64,000 bases of DNA from Ornithinibacillus bavariensis (GTDB lineage Bacteria > Bacillota > Bacilli > Bacillales > Amphibacillaceae), in NCBI RefSeq assembly GCF_050433565.1, contig NZ_JBNPWZ010000002.1:496001-560000 (forward strand), given 5' to 3'. The notes under the pieces are model-generated. The model had not been told where the DNA came from. It saw only the letters and a program-made list of their open reading frames with translations, and did no database searches. A program made the translations under genes and the position numbers. Shown here in pieces: positions 24,501 to 32,896 of the stretch (position 1 is the stretch's first letter; the number at the start of each line of letters is the position of its first letter).

Positions 24501-26695
24501 GTGATTCAGCTGGCTGGAAGGATGCAGAGGTTGATTTATCTGCATATGCTGGTCAAACGATATATGTTGGATTCTTTGCTTACTCTGATGGTAGTGTGGC
24601 AAAAGCTGGATGGTATATTGATGATGTCGTTTTATCGGATACATCATTAAATCTAGCTAAGAACCCAGCAGATAAGAAAATTGTTACAAATGATGAAAAG
24701 GCAGAAAAAGAGAAGGAAGCAGCTTTAGACAAAGAAGCAAATGCTTCTTCCAAGAAAAATGTTGCTAAACCATCTAAAGATAAAGAACATGCTGTTGAAA
24801 AACAAGAGAATAAAGTTAGTGGTATTCCACTAGATGCAACTGTATCAGTATTAGAGACTGGTCGCTCTGTGGGAACTAACCCGCAGGACGGATCATATTC
24901 TATGGTAATTCCAGCTGGTTCGTATACGTTAGTTGCTGAAACATATGGATACCGTGCAAAGCAGCAAGCAGTAACCGTTGGAGCGGACGAAGTAGCGACA
25001 GCTAATTTTGTATTAGAAGAATTACCAAAAGCAACTGTAACTGGTGTTGTAACAAGTCAAAAGTCTGGTAACCCTATTGCTGGAGCAACAGTACTTCTGG
25101 TCGAGGATTCGAATGTAAATCCAGTTCAAACAGATGAAAATGGAAGCTTTTCCATTACAGCTTACGAGGGATCCTATACATTGAAAGTTCTTGCAGAAGA
25201 TTACGTAGGACAAGAAATTGAAGTTACATTTGATCAAGATAAGTCATTAGATATTGCTTTAGAACCGTTCTTCACTGTACCAGGTGGAGAGATTGGTTAT
25301 GATGATGGAACTGCAGAAAATGCACGTGCCTTCTACGATGCCGGCAATGGTTGGGCAGTTAAGATGTCACTTCCAGAAGGACAAAAGCAAGCAATTGTAA
25401 CGGAAGGGGTCTTCCAATTCCATGGTACAGATTGGCCATCTCCAGGAGCTACTCCTTTTGCAGTAGAGGTATGGAGTGCTGGTGAAAATGGACTACCTGG
25501 TAAGAAACTTGCAGGCCCAATTAATGCCGAAGCAATTCGTGATCTAAATCAATGGACTGTAGTTGATTTAAGAGAACATAATATTCAAGTTGATGGTGAC
25601 TTCTATATGGTTTATATTCAAACGGTTCCTTATCCAAATTCCCCTGGATTAGCGACAGATGAAAATGGACCAAATGCAAAGAGAAGCTATCAACTGGTCG
25701 GTGGAGCTTGGGAGCCTTCTCCTGCTGACGAAGGTAACTACATGATTCGAGCTAGGGTAGCATATGGTGTTGCAAAGCCTACAATTACTGACCCTGTGAA
25801 TGGAACTCTTACGAATGAGGCTGCTGTATCGGTTCATGGAACTGCTTCGCCAACTACTTCTATAAGTTTATTGAATAACGGGGAAGAGGTTGGAACAGCT
25901 GATATTGGTGAGGATGGACAATTCAACATTGACATCGAGCTAGCTGAGGGTGAAAATACGCTTCAAGCTGTTACGTATGTTAATGGTGAAGAGGCGACAG
26001 AATCGGAGACAGTTACTGTAACACTAGATACGATAGCACCAGAACTAAACATTGCAAATATTAAGGATGGTGACCGTACAAATCGTGAAACGATTACAGT
26101 TCAAGGTACCGTTAGTGATACTAATCTTTCCACAGTAACAGTTAATGGGCAGCAGGCATCTGTTGAACCCGAATCTGGTACATTCTCAAAACGTATCCTA
26201 CTTGATCAAGGGGAAAATGTCATTGAAGTAGTAGCAACAGATGGAGCAGGAAATACAACTACTAAAGTTGTAACTGTATTTGCAGACTTTACCGCTCCAG
26301 AAATCACAAATATAACGCCAAATGAAGATAAGCATCTGAAGGCAGGACAAACAGTATTAATTTCATTTGATAGTGAGGCTGGACTTGACGCTTCCTTTGC
26401 AGTTCATTTACCATTAACGAACATTCAGTCGTCTAATGTAACAGAGTTACCATTTGTGGAGACAACTGCAGGACATTATGTTGCATACTGGACAGTACCT
26501 AGTGGTGTTCAAGCAAATGGTGCAGAAATCGAATTAATTGCCAAAGATGATTTCGGTAATGAAACTCGTGCAAAAGCGGCGGGTAAGCTATATATTACCG
26601 ATGGAAACGGAAATAACGGCAAAGGTAACGATAAAGGTAATGGTAATGGAAAAGGAAACAATAATGGCAAAGGCAAAGGTAATGGAAAGAACTAA
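21509..26695 (+). CDS. bpr: Bacillopeptidase F-like secreted subtilisin-family serine protease
   Basis: 1728 residues, longer than the about 1430 of B. subtilis Bpr. Signal peptide 1-29 (ending FAGA); I9-type propeptide about 55-175; S8 catalytic domain about 190-500 with Asp220 (NIDTGVEWEHP), His266 (DGHGTHTMG) and Ser438 (NGTSMATPAVAG). Two near-identical choice-of-anchor/MAM-like domains follow (about 620-775 and 887-1045; each has NVYATNLAGDY and GWYIDDV), then a Lys/Glu-rich linker, two carboxypeptidase-regulatory (CnaB-like) repeats (about 1105-1255), a beta domain and two Ig-like domains (about 1418-1605). The last about 30 residues are a Gly-Asn-Lys repeat tail. There is no LPXTG, so it is released or wall-associated by charge. 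Starts at TTG with GGGGAGG seven bases upstream. Confidence 0.88.
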   Translation: MKRRKQARRFSVIAIILMIFSLFTPAFAGAESKGTPHTSLVDSKELIQAKVNQSLLDSFSKNEKVTFLIKFKEQADPMKVAKEARANAKKASLSAFNQEIAQRSAVISELKSVAIESQRKVTSFLEAEAEKGNAEDIKSFYIVNGMAVTATKEIAEKLATFPEVEKILPNEKRQLFKGLEVQETPKVGTQSIEWNVDRVNAPDVWGLGVDGAGVVVANIDTGVEWEHPALKEKYRGYNSATGQVDHTYSFYDPVNGRTTPYDIDGHGTHTMGTMVGSEPSGSNQVGVAPGAKWIAVQAFTANGAYDDDLLAAAEWIMAPGGDTSKAPDVVNNSWGGGRGIDEWYLPTVIAWRAADIFPAFAAGNTTLTNPGGPGSVASPSNYPESFAVGATDSNDMLASFSLRGPSPYGEIKPDISAPGVAVRSSYPGGGYASANGTSMATPAVAGVVALLKSANQSLEVDQIEQIIIDTAVPRTDSQYPDSPNHGYGYGLIDAFAAVSSIADGLAKVQGQVTMDGEDTEAPVFEHAAPSEAYSGLDLELNIQVSDNVSVTSVQLQYGDQTLDATRKSGNFKSGEYQVVIPGEALEVGTFTYNWVINDFGNNEVVSDSYQVDIKAGITNGYFDDFESKPMGWQKTGTNNVWEWGVPTSGPNEAYSGENVYATNLAGDYSSSMNASLIMPPIDVAEGESYLQFKSWHSFEYSTSGTAWDYGELVISNDMENWTTLERFVGASEGWLSKEFDLSDYAGQRLYVGFHTYSDGSVTRPGWYIDDVALTEDSMYNQDAVAPTFEHSAPGQAYKNMALSLSVDVQDDLRIGGATLHFLNSDGEWQELEAELSSGNETEGTFSVIVPAEHVSGDSFTYKWGVRDYARNTVESEEYVVALTEGITVGYSEDFENNPEGWTLIGSKNVWELGAPTSGPNGAVSGENVYATNLAGDYPSNMNGTLVMPGVSVPEDGAYLQFKDWHIFEQSSTGTAYDYGRVVVSTDMVNWTNLAQFNGDSAGWKDAEVDLSAYAGQTIYVGFFAYSDGSVAKAGWYIDDVVLSDTSLNLAKNPADKKIVTNDEKAEKEKEAALDKEANASSKKNVAKPSKDKEHAVEKQENKVSGIPLDATVSVLETGRSVGTNPQDGSYSMVIPAGSYTLVAETYGYRAKQQAVTVGADEVATANFVLEELPKATVTGVVTSQKSGNPIAGATVLLVEDSNVNPVQTDENGSFSITAYEGSYTLKVLAEDYVGQEIEVTFDQDKSLDIALEPFFTVPGGEIGYDDGTAENARAFYDAGNGWAVKMSLPEGQKQAIVTEGVFQFHGTDWPSPGATPFAVEVWSAGENGLPGKKLAGPINAEAIRDLNQWTVVDLREHNIQVDGDFYMVYIQTVPYPNSPGLATDENGPNAKRSYQLVGGAWEPSPADEGNYMIRARVAYGVAKPTITDPVNGTLTNEAAVSVHGTASPTTSISLLNNGEEVGTADIGEDGQFNIDIELAEGENTLQAVTYVNGEEATESETVTVTLDTIAPELNIANIKDGDRTNRETITVQGTVSDTNLSTVTVNGQQASVEPESGTFSKRILLDQGENVIEVVATDGAGNTTTKVVTVFADFTAPEITNITPNEDKHLKAGQTVLISFDSEAGLDASFAVHLPLTNIQSSNVTELPFVETTAGHYVAYWTVPSGVQANGAEIELIAKDDFGNETRAKAAGKLYITDGNGNNGKGNDKGNGNGKGNNNGKGKGNGKN

Positions 26696-26710
26696 TTACC
26701 ATTAACTATG

Positions 26711-26745
26711 AAGGTGTAGGAGCAGATGTGCTTCTACACCTTTTT
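26711..26745 (+). terminator. Terminator of the bpr-like gene
   Basis: Stem AAGGTGTAG-G-AGC / GCT-T-CTACACCTT followed by a T-rich tail. Confidence 0.88.
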
Positions 26746-26831
26746 ATTTTATTGCATCTATATATTCACCCCATCTTCTAACTAATTTTATACAATATTG
26801 TTTTTGTCGAGAGGTTAAATAGGAGTATTCA

Positions 26832-26860
26832 TTGAAAATTATTGAAGTGAACACTATAAT
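26832..26860 (+). promoter_or_regulatory. Sigma-A promoter of the aromatic acid exporter gene
   Basis: TTGAAA (26832-26837), 17-bp spacer, consensus TATAAT (26855-26860); 55 bp before the ATG. Confidence 0.75.
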
Positions 26861-26914
26861 AAGTCTATCCTTAAATTCTAAAGTAATTTATTATAAGTAC
26901 TTGAGGTGCAAAAA

Positions 26915-27961
26915 ATGGAGTTCAATATTGGCCCAAGAATGGTCAAGACAGGTCTTGCTGTAGCGCTAACATTATTAGTAACGGATTTGTTAAACCTAGA
27001 TTTAGAAATTGTGGCGGCAATAGCAGCAGTGCTGGCAATGCAACCATCTATTATGCGATCCTATACCTATATAAAAGAAGTAGTTATATCCAATAGTATC
27101 GGTATCACCTTTGCATTGGCTGGCTATTTTTTACTTGGGAATCATCCACTATCTGTAGGGGCAATTGTCATCATTTCCATCGCAATTAATATCCGACTAG
27201 GACTAAATAAGACTGTTAGCTTAACTGTTTTAACCATTATTACTATGATGCTTAGCGGTGATCATGGAATTAATTATCTGTATATAATAGAACGCTTATC
27301 ACTCGTTGCTATAGGTGTTTTGGCAGCATTCATAATTAATGCATTGATAATGCCACCAGACCATAAAAAAATACTATTTAATATGATTAAAAATACGCTT
27401 GATCGAACTAATTTCTTGTTGCGTGTGGTTTCCAATAAAACGTTAAGCATTCCACAAATGCGAGCTGAAGACCGAGAGATTGAAAAACGTATTAGTGAAG
27501 CAAAAAATTATTATGAAATTATTTCGGATGAACGAAATCGTTTATTTATCCGTAATCGATGGAATTTCTTTCGTAACATTATTATATATAAGCATATGAT
27601 TCAAGTGCTTAGTAAAAAACACACATTGATTAGACAGTTGGAAAAGAACATTAACGAGATTGACATGTTACCAGGTAATAAATCATATTTAATTAAAAAG
27701 TTGGTTTTGGAAATAAATACGTATAGTGAAAATATTATCCTGTTATATGAAAATAAAGTCATATTAGATAAGGACCTTCAAAAAGAGACGAAAGCGGCGA
27801 TGCAAGTAACTATAAATAATTTAATTGAAGAATTACAAGGTGCCGAATTCTCAAAGTGGGCTACCGTTTTTCCTATCTCTAATAGTATTATTGAGTTATT
27901 TTTTGAATTGAATAAGTTAGAACGTTTTGTTCGATTTAGGGATGGTAAAGAAAAATCTTAA
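26915..27961 (+). CDS. Aromatic acid exporter family (FUSC/ArAE-like) membrane protein
   Basis: 348 residues from the ATG at 26915, which has TTGAGGTG five bases upstream; the in-frame GTG at 26906 is itself part of that ribosome site. Six membrane segments fill residues about 10-140, starting with IGPRMVKTGLAVALTLLVTDLL and containing the AIAAVLAMQPSIMRSYTY motif of the DUF939/ArAE_1 family. The cytoplasmic C-terminal half is helical and charged, as in the Bacillus YqjA-like branch. Relatives are proposed to export p-hydroxybenzoate-like acids, but the substrate here is unknown. It has its own promoter and a strong bidirectional terminator. Confidence 0.85.
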   Translation: MEFNIGPRMVKTGLAVALTLLVTDLLNLDLEIVAAIAAVLAMQPSIMRSYTYIKEVVISNSIGITFALAGYFLLGNHPLSVGAIVIISIAINIRLGLNKTVSLTVLTIITMMLSGDHGINYLYIIERLSLVAIGVLAAFIINALIMPPDHKKILFNMIKNTLDRTNFLLRVVSNKTLSIPQMRAEDREIEKRISEAKNYYEIISDERNRLFIRNRWNFFRNIIIYKHMIQVLSKKHTLIRQLEKNINEIDMLPGNKSYLIKKLVLEINTYSENIILLYENKVILDKDLQKETKAAMQVTINNLIEELQGAEFSKWATVFPISNSIIELFFELNKLERFVRFRDGKEKS

Positions 27962-27982
27962 CAACAACAAAACTATCGCATC

Positions 27983-28029
27983 AAAAGAACCAATTAGATG
28001 ATTACCATGAATCTAATTGGTTCTTTTAA
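27983..28029. terminator. Strong bidirectional terminator
   Basis: Perfect 16-bp stem AAAAGAACCAATTAGA / TCTAATTGGTTCTTTT with a 15-nt loop; it serves the exporter rightward and the DUF4363 gene leftward. Confidence 0.92.
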
Positions 28030-28034
28030 ATGAG

Positions 28035-28373
28035 TCACATAGAATAAATTTGCTCCAGATAGGCTTTTATGTTGGCGAGTTCTATTAGAGCTTGTGTAGA
28101 ATCATGCTGATTTATGGCTGCTTCTAGTCTCAATAAACTTTCATGCACCCCCTCATATTCATTTTCATCGCCAATCAGCTGTAGCTTCCATGTATTGTCC
28201 TTATAATGACTGTTAAATTCTTTCCATTGTTTTTTAGAAATCTCCCACTCTTCTTCTTTAATTGATTTTTCCATTGCGGTAATTCGATCGAAAAAAGGCT
28301 GCCCAGCAATGGGATCATTACAAGCAGTAATGCATAAGAGTAGGCTACATAAAATAAAAATCCTTTTGAGCAT
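28035..28373 (-). CDS. DUF4363-like lipoprotein
   Basis: 112 residues from the ATG at 28373, which is preceded by GGAGGGTAACT; a longer frame to 28436 has no site and would bury the signal peptide. MLKRIFILCSLLLCITAC is a lipoprotein signal ending in a lipobox Cys18. The rest is a helical domain (FFDRITAMEKSIKEEEWEISKKQW and SLLRLEAAINQHDSTQALIELANIKAYLEQI) of the DUF4363 type. It is divergent from a DUF421-DUF1657 membrane protein with only 93 bp between start codons; DUF4363 and DUF421 genes recur as neighbours in Bacillaceae, suggesting a functional pair at the membrane. Function unknown. Confidence 0.75.
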   Translation of the reverse strand: MLKRIFILCSLLLCITACNDPIAGQPFFDRITAMEKSIKEEEWEISKKQWKEFNSHYKDNTWKLQLIGDENEYEGVHESLLRLEAAINQHDSTQALIELANIKAYLEQIYSM

Positions 28374-28391
28374 AGTTACCCTCCGTTTTTC

Positions 28392-28420
28392 GTATGTTAT
28401 TTCTAGATTGTCCAATACTA
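28392..28420 (+). promoter_or_regulatory. Candidate forespore (sigma-G-type) promoter of the 2Duf gene
   Basis: GTATG (28392-28396), 17-bp spacer, AATACTA (28414-28420). This matches the sigma-G pattern GHATR-N17/18-CATNNTA at all but one position (the first base of the -10). The assignment agrees with the spore role of the encoded family but is inference. Confidence 0.4.
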
Positions 28421-28466
28421 ACAAATGTTTACACACTTTTGGGGTATTTAGTAGGGGGTAAAACGT

Positions 28467-29327
28467 ATGCCAGAATATTTAATTACTATCATTCGGTCTA
28501 TTATTGCTTTTATACTTCTTCTAGTTATGGCGAGAATTATGGGAAAGAAGCAAGTATCCCAGCTTACCTTTTTTGATTATTGTGTGGGAATAACTATTGG
28601 GTCTATCGCTGCAAGTATGGCTGTAGACCAAAACATAAAAATAACGAATGGATTAGTATCCTTGGTTATATGGGGCATCATCCCAATTATAATAGGAATG
28701 TTAGGATTGAAGTCACCTGTAATCATGCGAATAACAGACGGTAAGTCAGATGTTGTCATTGAAAATGGTAAAATTTTAGAAAAAAACCTTAAAAAAAATC
28801 AATTGGCGGTTAGAGAATTAATGGTAATGCTACGAGAAAAAAACATTTTCAATATTGCAGATGTTGAGATGGCCGTTTTTGAAACAAATGGGCAATTAAG
28901 TGTTTTAAAAAAATCAGAAGAACTACCAATTACTCCACGTACATTAGGAACAATAGTCGAAAGGGATCACGGCCCTACAATTGTTATCTCTGATGGCAAA
29001 GTTATGGAAAAAAGTCTACAAAAACTAGGGTATACAAAAGAATGGCTATTAGGTGAAATCCAAGCTCAAGGAGCTGAAGATTTTGAGGATGTATTCCTAT
29101 CACAAGTGGATTCAATGGGAAATGTATATGTAGACCTCTATTCAGATGATCTCAAGCTAGAAGTGGTTAAGCCACGTCCCTTAGTAGCATCTACGTTAAA
29201 AAAACTGCAGGCAGATTTGGAAAGCTTTTCTCTACAAACAGAAAATCAAGAAGCAAAGCAAATGTATGAGAAACAAGCACAAAACTTACAAAATGTTATA
29301 GATAATATTTCACCTTATTTAAAATAA
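28467..29327 (+). CDS. DUF421-DUF1657 membrane protein (2Duf-type, spore-associated)
   Basis: 286 residues; the ATG follows AGTAGGGGGTAAAACGT. Three membrane helices (about 5-80) precede the cytosolic DUF421 domain (ITDGKSDVVIENGKILEKNLKKNQLAVRELMVMLREK). The last 50 residues, from VASTLKKLQADLESFSLQT on, match the DUF1657 pattern, so both domains that define '2Duf' proteins are in one chain. Family members carried on spoVA-2mob elements raise spore wet-heat resistance by altering the spore inner membrane. Here there are no spoVA genes nearby; the neighbour is a divergent DUF4363 lipoprotein. The C-terminal domain assignment is my reading of the motif. Confidence 0.8.
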   Translation: MPEYLITIIRSIIAFILLLVMARIMGKKQVSQLTFFDYCVGITIGSIAASMAVDQNIKITNGLVSLVIWGIIPIIIGMLGLKSPVIMRITDGKSDVVIENGKILEKNLKKNQLAVRELMVMLREKNIFNIADVEMAVFETNGQLSVLKKSEELPITPRTLGTIVERDHGPTIVISDGKVMEKSLQKLGYTKEWLLGEIQAQGAEDFEDVFLSQVDSMGNVYVDLYSDDLKLEVVKPRPLVASTLKKLQADLESFSLQTENQEAKQMYEKQAQNLQNVIDNISPYLK

Positions 29328-29372
29328 TTCATTCAAATTGCTAAGAAAAATTTGACCTTAGGAGGATAATCC

Positions 29373-29468
29373 ATGAAAAAATAAAAAGGACAAACTATAA
29401 ATTTAAGAAATAGAGAGGTAGTGAAATTAGGGATACAGATCGCTAGCAATAGACCACAATGTAATTAA
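29373..29468 (+). pseudogene. Aborted mini-ORF with perfect ribosome site
   Basis: TTAGGAGGATAATCC precedes ATG-AAA-AAA-TAA (29373-29384). The same frame then stays open for 27 more codons (KGQTINLRNREVVKLGIQ...) to TAA at 29466-29468. It looks like a small gene with an early nonsense codon, or a start-stop regulatory ORF; I do not recognise the product. Confidence 0.3.
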
Positions 29469-29615
29469 ATGAAAGTTTAATTTGTTAATCCAAAGCTATT
29501 CCCTTTAGTTATGAATTGTTTGTAGTAAAAAAATGAAAATTTTATCGAATTTCGTCTTTATTTGTAATTTTTGTGGTATTATTTTACTAACCAAAGGAAA
29601 TTTTGAGGTGGTATT

Positions 29616-30863
29616 GTGGAAGTTTTTGTTGCTAGACAACCAATATTAACCAAAAATCAAGAAATATATGGATATGAACTTTTGTATCGAAATAATAACC
29701 ACGTTAATAAATATTCCCATACGGACAGCGATGTTGCTACCTCAGAAGTGATTAACAGTATACTGCAAATTGGGGTCGAAGATTTATCTGAGGGGAAACC
29801 GTTTTTTATTAATTTCACGGAAAATTTATTAACTGGCACATTACCATCCTTCCTTAAACCAGAGCTGATGGTGGTTGAAGTATTAGAGACTGTAAAACCG
29901 ACTAAAGAAGTTATTGAAAGCTGTAAATTGTTAAAAGCGCAGGGCTATAAAATTGCACTTGATGACTTTGAATGGAAAGATAGTCATCAAAATTTTCAAC
30001 AGCTAATATGCTTAGTAGACATAATAAAAATTGATATTCAAAAAACAAGTCGTTTAGAACAGTTAAAAATCATGAAGCGGTTAAATAATCATAAGGTTAT
30101 ATTTTTAGCTGAAAAAGTAGAGACTATCGAAGAATATAAACAGTGTTTAAAGGATGGATATACATATTTTCAAGGGTATTATTTTAGTAAACCAACCATC
30201 CTTTCGTCGCGTGATATTCCATTATTAAATCATAATTTATATATGATAGTATCAGAGTTATCTAAGGATGAACCAGAAATTGAAAGAATAACTAAAATAA
30301 TTGAATCGGATGTATCCTTATCTTATAAGCTACTTAGGCTGCTTAATTCGCCTGCTATTGGACTATTAAATAAAATTAAATCTATTAAACAGGCAATTGT
30401 TTTACTTGGACTTATAGAATTGAAGAAATGGGTATTTGTGCTATCATTTCAAGATCACCTGGAAAAATCCGAGCAAATTATGCTTGAAATCATTAAACTT
30501 AGCTTAACAAGAGCGAAAGCAAATGAACTGGTATCGATGAACATTGGTAGGAGGAGTGAAAGCTCAAGCTTTTTCTTAACAGGTTTACTTTCATTAGTGG
30601 AGACGATATTCAAACAACCAAAAGAGCAAATATTAGAGAAGTTACCTTTAGACCAAGAAATTCTAGCTACTATAGGTGGGCAAGAGACATCCCTTACTCC
30701 AATTACTAACTTGGTTTGTGCAGCAGAAAAAGGGAAATGGGAGGAAATGGATAGCATATTACAGGAATTAGACTTAAGAATAGAAAAATTCAACGAACTA
30801 TATCAGCAAGCAATCAAATGGGCGAGAGATGTAATGGATGGTTCTGATTTAGGCTATAAATGA
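29616..30863 (+). CDS. EAL-HDOD signal transduction protein (YuxH-like)
   Basis: 415 residues, cytosolic. N-terminal degenerate EAL domain (1-205): MEVFVARQPIL, then EVLETVKPTKEV replacing the catalytic EAL motif, LDDFEW and AEKVETIEEY, ending in FQGYYFSKP. Key metal ligands of active c-di-GMP phosphodiesterases are missing, so it is more likely a binding protein. The C-terminal half (about 205-405) is an HDOD domain (ERITKIIESDVSLSYKLLRLLNSPA), an HD-like fold without the HD dyad. Such proteins scaffold signalling. GTG start after TTTTGAGGTGGTATT. It shares a convergent terminator with the small YjzC-like gene. Confidence 0.88.
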   Translation: MEVFVARQPILTKNQEIYGYELLYRNNNHVNKYSHTDSDVATSEVINSILQIGVEDLSEGKPFFINFTENLLTGTLPSFLKPELMVVEVLETVKPTKEVIESCKLLKAQGYKIALDDFEWKDSHQNFQQLICLVDIIKIDIQKTSRLEQLKIMKRLNNHKVIFLAEKVETIEEYKQCLKDGYTYFQGYYFSKPTILSSRDIPLLNHNLYMIVSELSKDEPEIERITKIIESDVSLSYKLLRLLNSPAIGLLNKIKSIKQAIVLLGLIELKKWVFVLSFQDHLEKSEQIMLEIIKLSLTRAKANELVSMNIGRRSESSSFFLTGLLSLVETIFKQPKEQILEKLPLDQEILATIGGQETSLTPITNLVCAAEKGKWEEMDSILQELDLRIEKFNELYQQAIKWARDVMDGSDLGYK

Positions 30864-30868
30864 ATGAT

Positions 30869-30906
30869 AAAAGGCATTCGATTTAATATAAATGAATGCC
30901 TTTTAT
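30869..30906. terminator. Bidirectional terminator
   Basis: Perfect 11-bp stem AAAAGGCATTC / GAATGCCTTTT followed by ATTTTA; serves the EAL-HDOD gene and the leftward small gene ending at 30908. Confidence 0.85.
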
Positions 30907-30907
30907 T

Positions 30908-31078
30908 TTATGATGGTAAAGTATCATGCTTCCATAATGTTTCATTCCCACTATCAGGACAGGCTGGAAAGGTATCATCCTTCCTTAGCTTGGTGCGCTT
31001 TCCGGATTGACAAATATAAGAACCCGAAACTGGCACACCTTGTCCGGTACGATATTCACGATATTCATTGTTATCCAT
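30908..31078 (-). CDS. YjzC-like small protein
   Basis: 56 residues from the ATG at 31078 (GGAGG seven bases upstream). Two alternatives exist in frame: an ATG three bases earlier and a TTG at 31108 with its own AAGGAGGT. The pattern Gly-(Gln/Lys)-Gly-x-Pro-x-Ser-Gly-x-Tyr (GQGVPVSGSY), a basic middle and KDDTFPACP resembles the Bacillus YjzC family, whose function is not known. It has two Cys residues, no membrane segment and no signal peptide. It is monocistronic and convergent with the EAL-HDOD gene. Confidence 0.6.
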   Translation of the reverse strand: MDNNEYREYRTGQGVPVSGSYICQSGKRTKLRKDDTFPACPDSGNETLWKHDTLPS

Positions 31079-31273
31079 CATAACACCTCCAACTGTATTA
31101 TCTCTCAAAACTACCTCCTTCATCCGAAAACCAATACCACCAACACGTTTACATATAATTACAGAATGAAACAGATAATATACTTGGAATTCGTATAAGG
31201 TAGAGTTTTCTATAGGGACTAAAAAGACAGTATGTTATTTTTGAAAGGTATTATAATATCAATTTAACCAAAA

Positions 31274-31311
31274 CAAAAAAATGGAGCAATACTTTAAGCT
31301 CCATTTTTTTG
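31274..31311 (-). terminator. Terminator of prfC
   Basis: Stem AAAAAAATGGAGC / GCTCCATTTTTTT; on the minus strand it ends in a T7 run directly after the prfC stop. Confidence 0.9.
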
Positions 31312-31312
31312 G

Positions 31313-32896
31313 TTAGATTTGACCATAGGAGTTAACCTCAAATAAATCAATTAACTCGATGTGCTTATGATTATCCTTAAACCAATTTAAAGCAAATTCA
31401 TTCCGAAATAGCACTAAATAATTATCGTCGCGATCACGAACTAATATATTCCTATCATCAAATAGAGATTCTTTGACTTGTTCTGTTTTTAGCCAACGTG
31501 GTATGCGTTCCCCAATTGTTTCAAATAATACTTCTACATTGTACTCATTTTCCATACGATATTTGAATACTTCGAACTGAAGCTCTCCGACAGCACCCAA
31601 AATATACGATTCTGTACGTTTATCTTTATATAATTGAATCGCTCCTTCTTGGACTAATTGATCAATTCCCTTCTTAAATTGCTTCGATTTCATAACATTT
31701 TTTGCCATTACTTTTTTAAAGATTTCTGGTGGAAACTTTGGTAACTCATCAAATTCGAAATCTGCTTTTCCTTCTAAAAGCGTATCACCTATTTGATAAA
31801 CATTTGGGTCATAAATGCCAATTATGTCTCCAGCGTATGCCTCATCAATTGTATCTCTAGAGGAAGCAACAATTTGTTGTGATTGGGAAAGTTTAAATAT
31901 TTTTTTAGTTCGTGATAGTTTAACACTCATCCCACGCTCAAACTTCCCAGAGCACACCCTAACAAATGCAATTCTGTCTCGGTGAGCTGGATTCATATTC
32001 GCCTGAATCTTAAATATGAACCCTGAGAATTCTTCTGACTCGGGAGCTACTATTCCTTCCGTTGTTTTCCGTGGTTTCGGAGATGGTGCAAAGTTGATAA
32101 ATGTATCGAAAAAGTCATGGACACCAAATGGAGCTAATGCACTTCCAAAGAATACTGGTGTTTGCTCACCGTTTAGAACAGCATCTAAAGAAAATTGATC
32201 GCCAGCCTCATCCAATAGCTCAAGTTCGTCCTTGGCTGCTTTAAATTCTGATTTGGAAACCAAGTTTTCATAAGCAGATGTATTTAAGTTCGTATAAGGA
32301 ATATGGGTCTCTTCTTCATTCCCATTGAATTTAATAAATTGCTCTTTATGTCGGTCAAAAATACCTAAAAAACGTTTTCCCATACCAGCAGGCCAATTCA
32401 TTGGATATGTTTCTATTTCTAGTACCTGTTCAATTTCCTCCAATAATTCAAGAGGTTCTTTCCCTTCACGGTCGAGCTTATTAATAAATGTAAAAATAGG
32501 AATTCCTCTCATTCGGCACACCTTAAATAGTTTTATAGTCTGAGCCTCAATACCTTTTACAGAATCAATTATCATAACTACACTATCAACAGCGGTTAAA
32601 GTACGGTAAGTGTCTTCACTAAAATCTTCATGTCCAGGGGTATCCAAGATATTGACCTGAAAATCCTTATAAGGAAAATTCATCACACTGGAGGTTACGG
32701 ATATACCACGTTGCTTTTCAATTTCCATCCAATCGGAAGTTGCAAACTTCCCTGATTTTTTCCCCTTCACTGTCCCAGCAGTGCGGATTAAGTTTCCATA
32801 TAGTAATAATTTTTCTGTTAATGTCGTTTTCCCAGCATCTGGGTGGGAGATAATTGCAAATGTTTTTCGTTTAGCAACTTCTTCTTTTATTGTCAT
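31313..32896 (-). CDS. prfC: Peptide chain release factor 3 (RF3)
   Basis: 527 residues from the ATG at 32896, with AAAGGGAATC upstream; the ORF extends to 32926 without a site. Translational GTPase: P-loop ISHPDAGKTTLTEKL (residues about 16-30), SDWMEIEKQRGISVTSSVM switch I region, DTPGHEDFSEDT (G3), and NKLDREGK (G4). The RF3-specific C-terminal domain (GAVGELQFEVFKYRMENEYNVEV) is intact. RF3-GTP removes RF1/RF2 from the ribosome after peptide release and assists post-peptidyl-transfer quality control. Cytosolic; monocistronic. Confidence 0.95.
   Translation of the reverse strand: MTIKEEVAKRKTFAIISHPDAGKTTLTEKLLLYGNLIRTAGTVKGKKSGKFATSDWMEIEKQRGISVTSSVMNFPYKDFQVNILDTPGHEDFSEDTYRTLTAVDSVVMIIDSVKGIEAQTIKLFKVCRMRGIPIFTFINKLDREGKEPLELLEEIEQVLEIETYPMNWPAGMGKRFLGIFDRHKEQFIKFNGNEEETHIPYTNLNTSAYENLVSKSEFKAAKDELELLDEAGDQFSLDAVLNGEQTPVFFGSALAPFGVHDFFDTFINFAPSPKPRKTTEGIVAPESEEFSGFIFKIQANMNPAHRDRIAFVRVCSGKFERGMSVKLSRTKKIFKLSQSQQIVASSRDTIDEAYAGDIIGIYDPNVYQIGDTLLEGKADFEFDELPKFPPEIFKKVMAKNVMKSKQFKKGIDQLVQEGAIQLYKDKRTESYILGAVGELQFEVFKYRMENEYNVEVLFETIGERIPRWLKTEQVKESLFDDRNILVRDRDDNYLVLFRNEFALNWFKDNHKHIELIDLFEVNSYGQI

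Noticed and set aside
30892..31198. Two overlapping plus-strand frames of about 63 codons
   Set aside because: They lie antisense to the YjzC-like gene, which has a ribosome site and family pattern.
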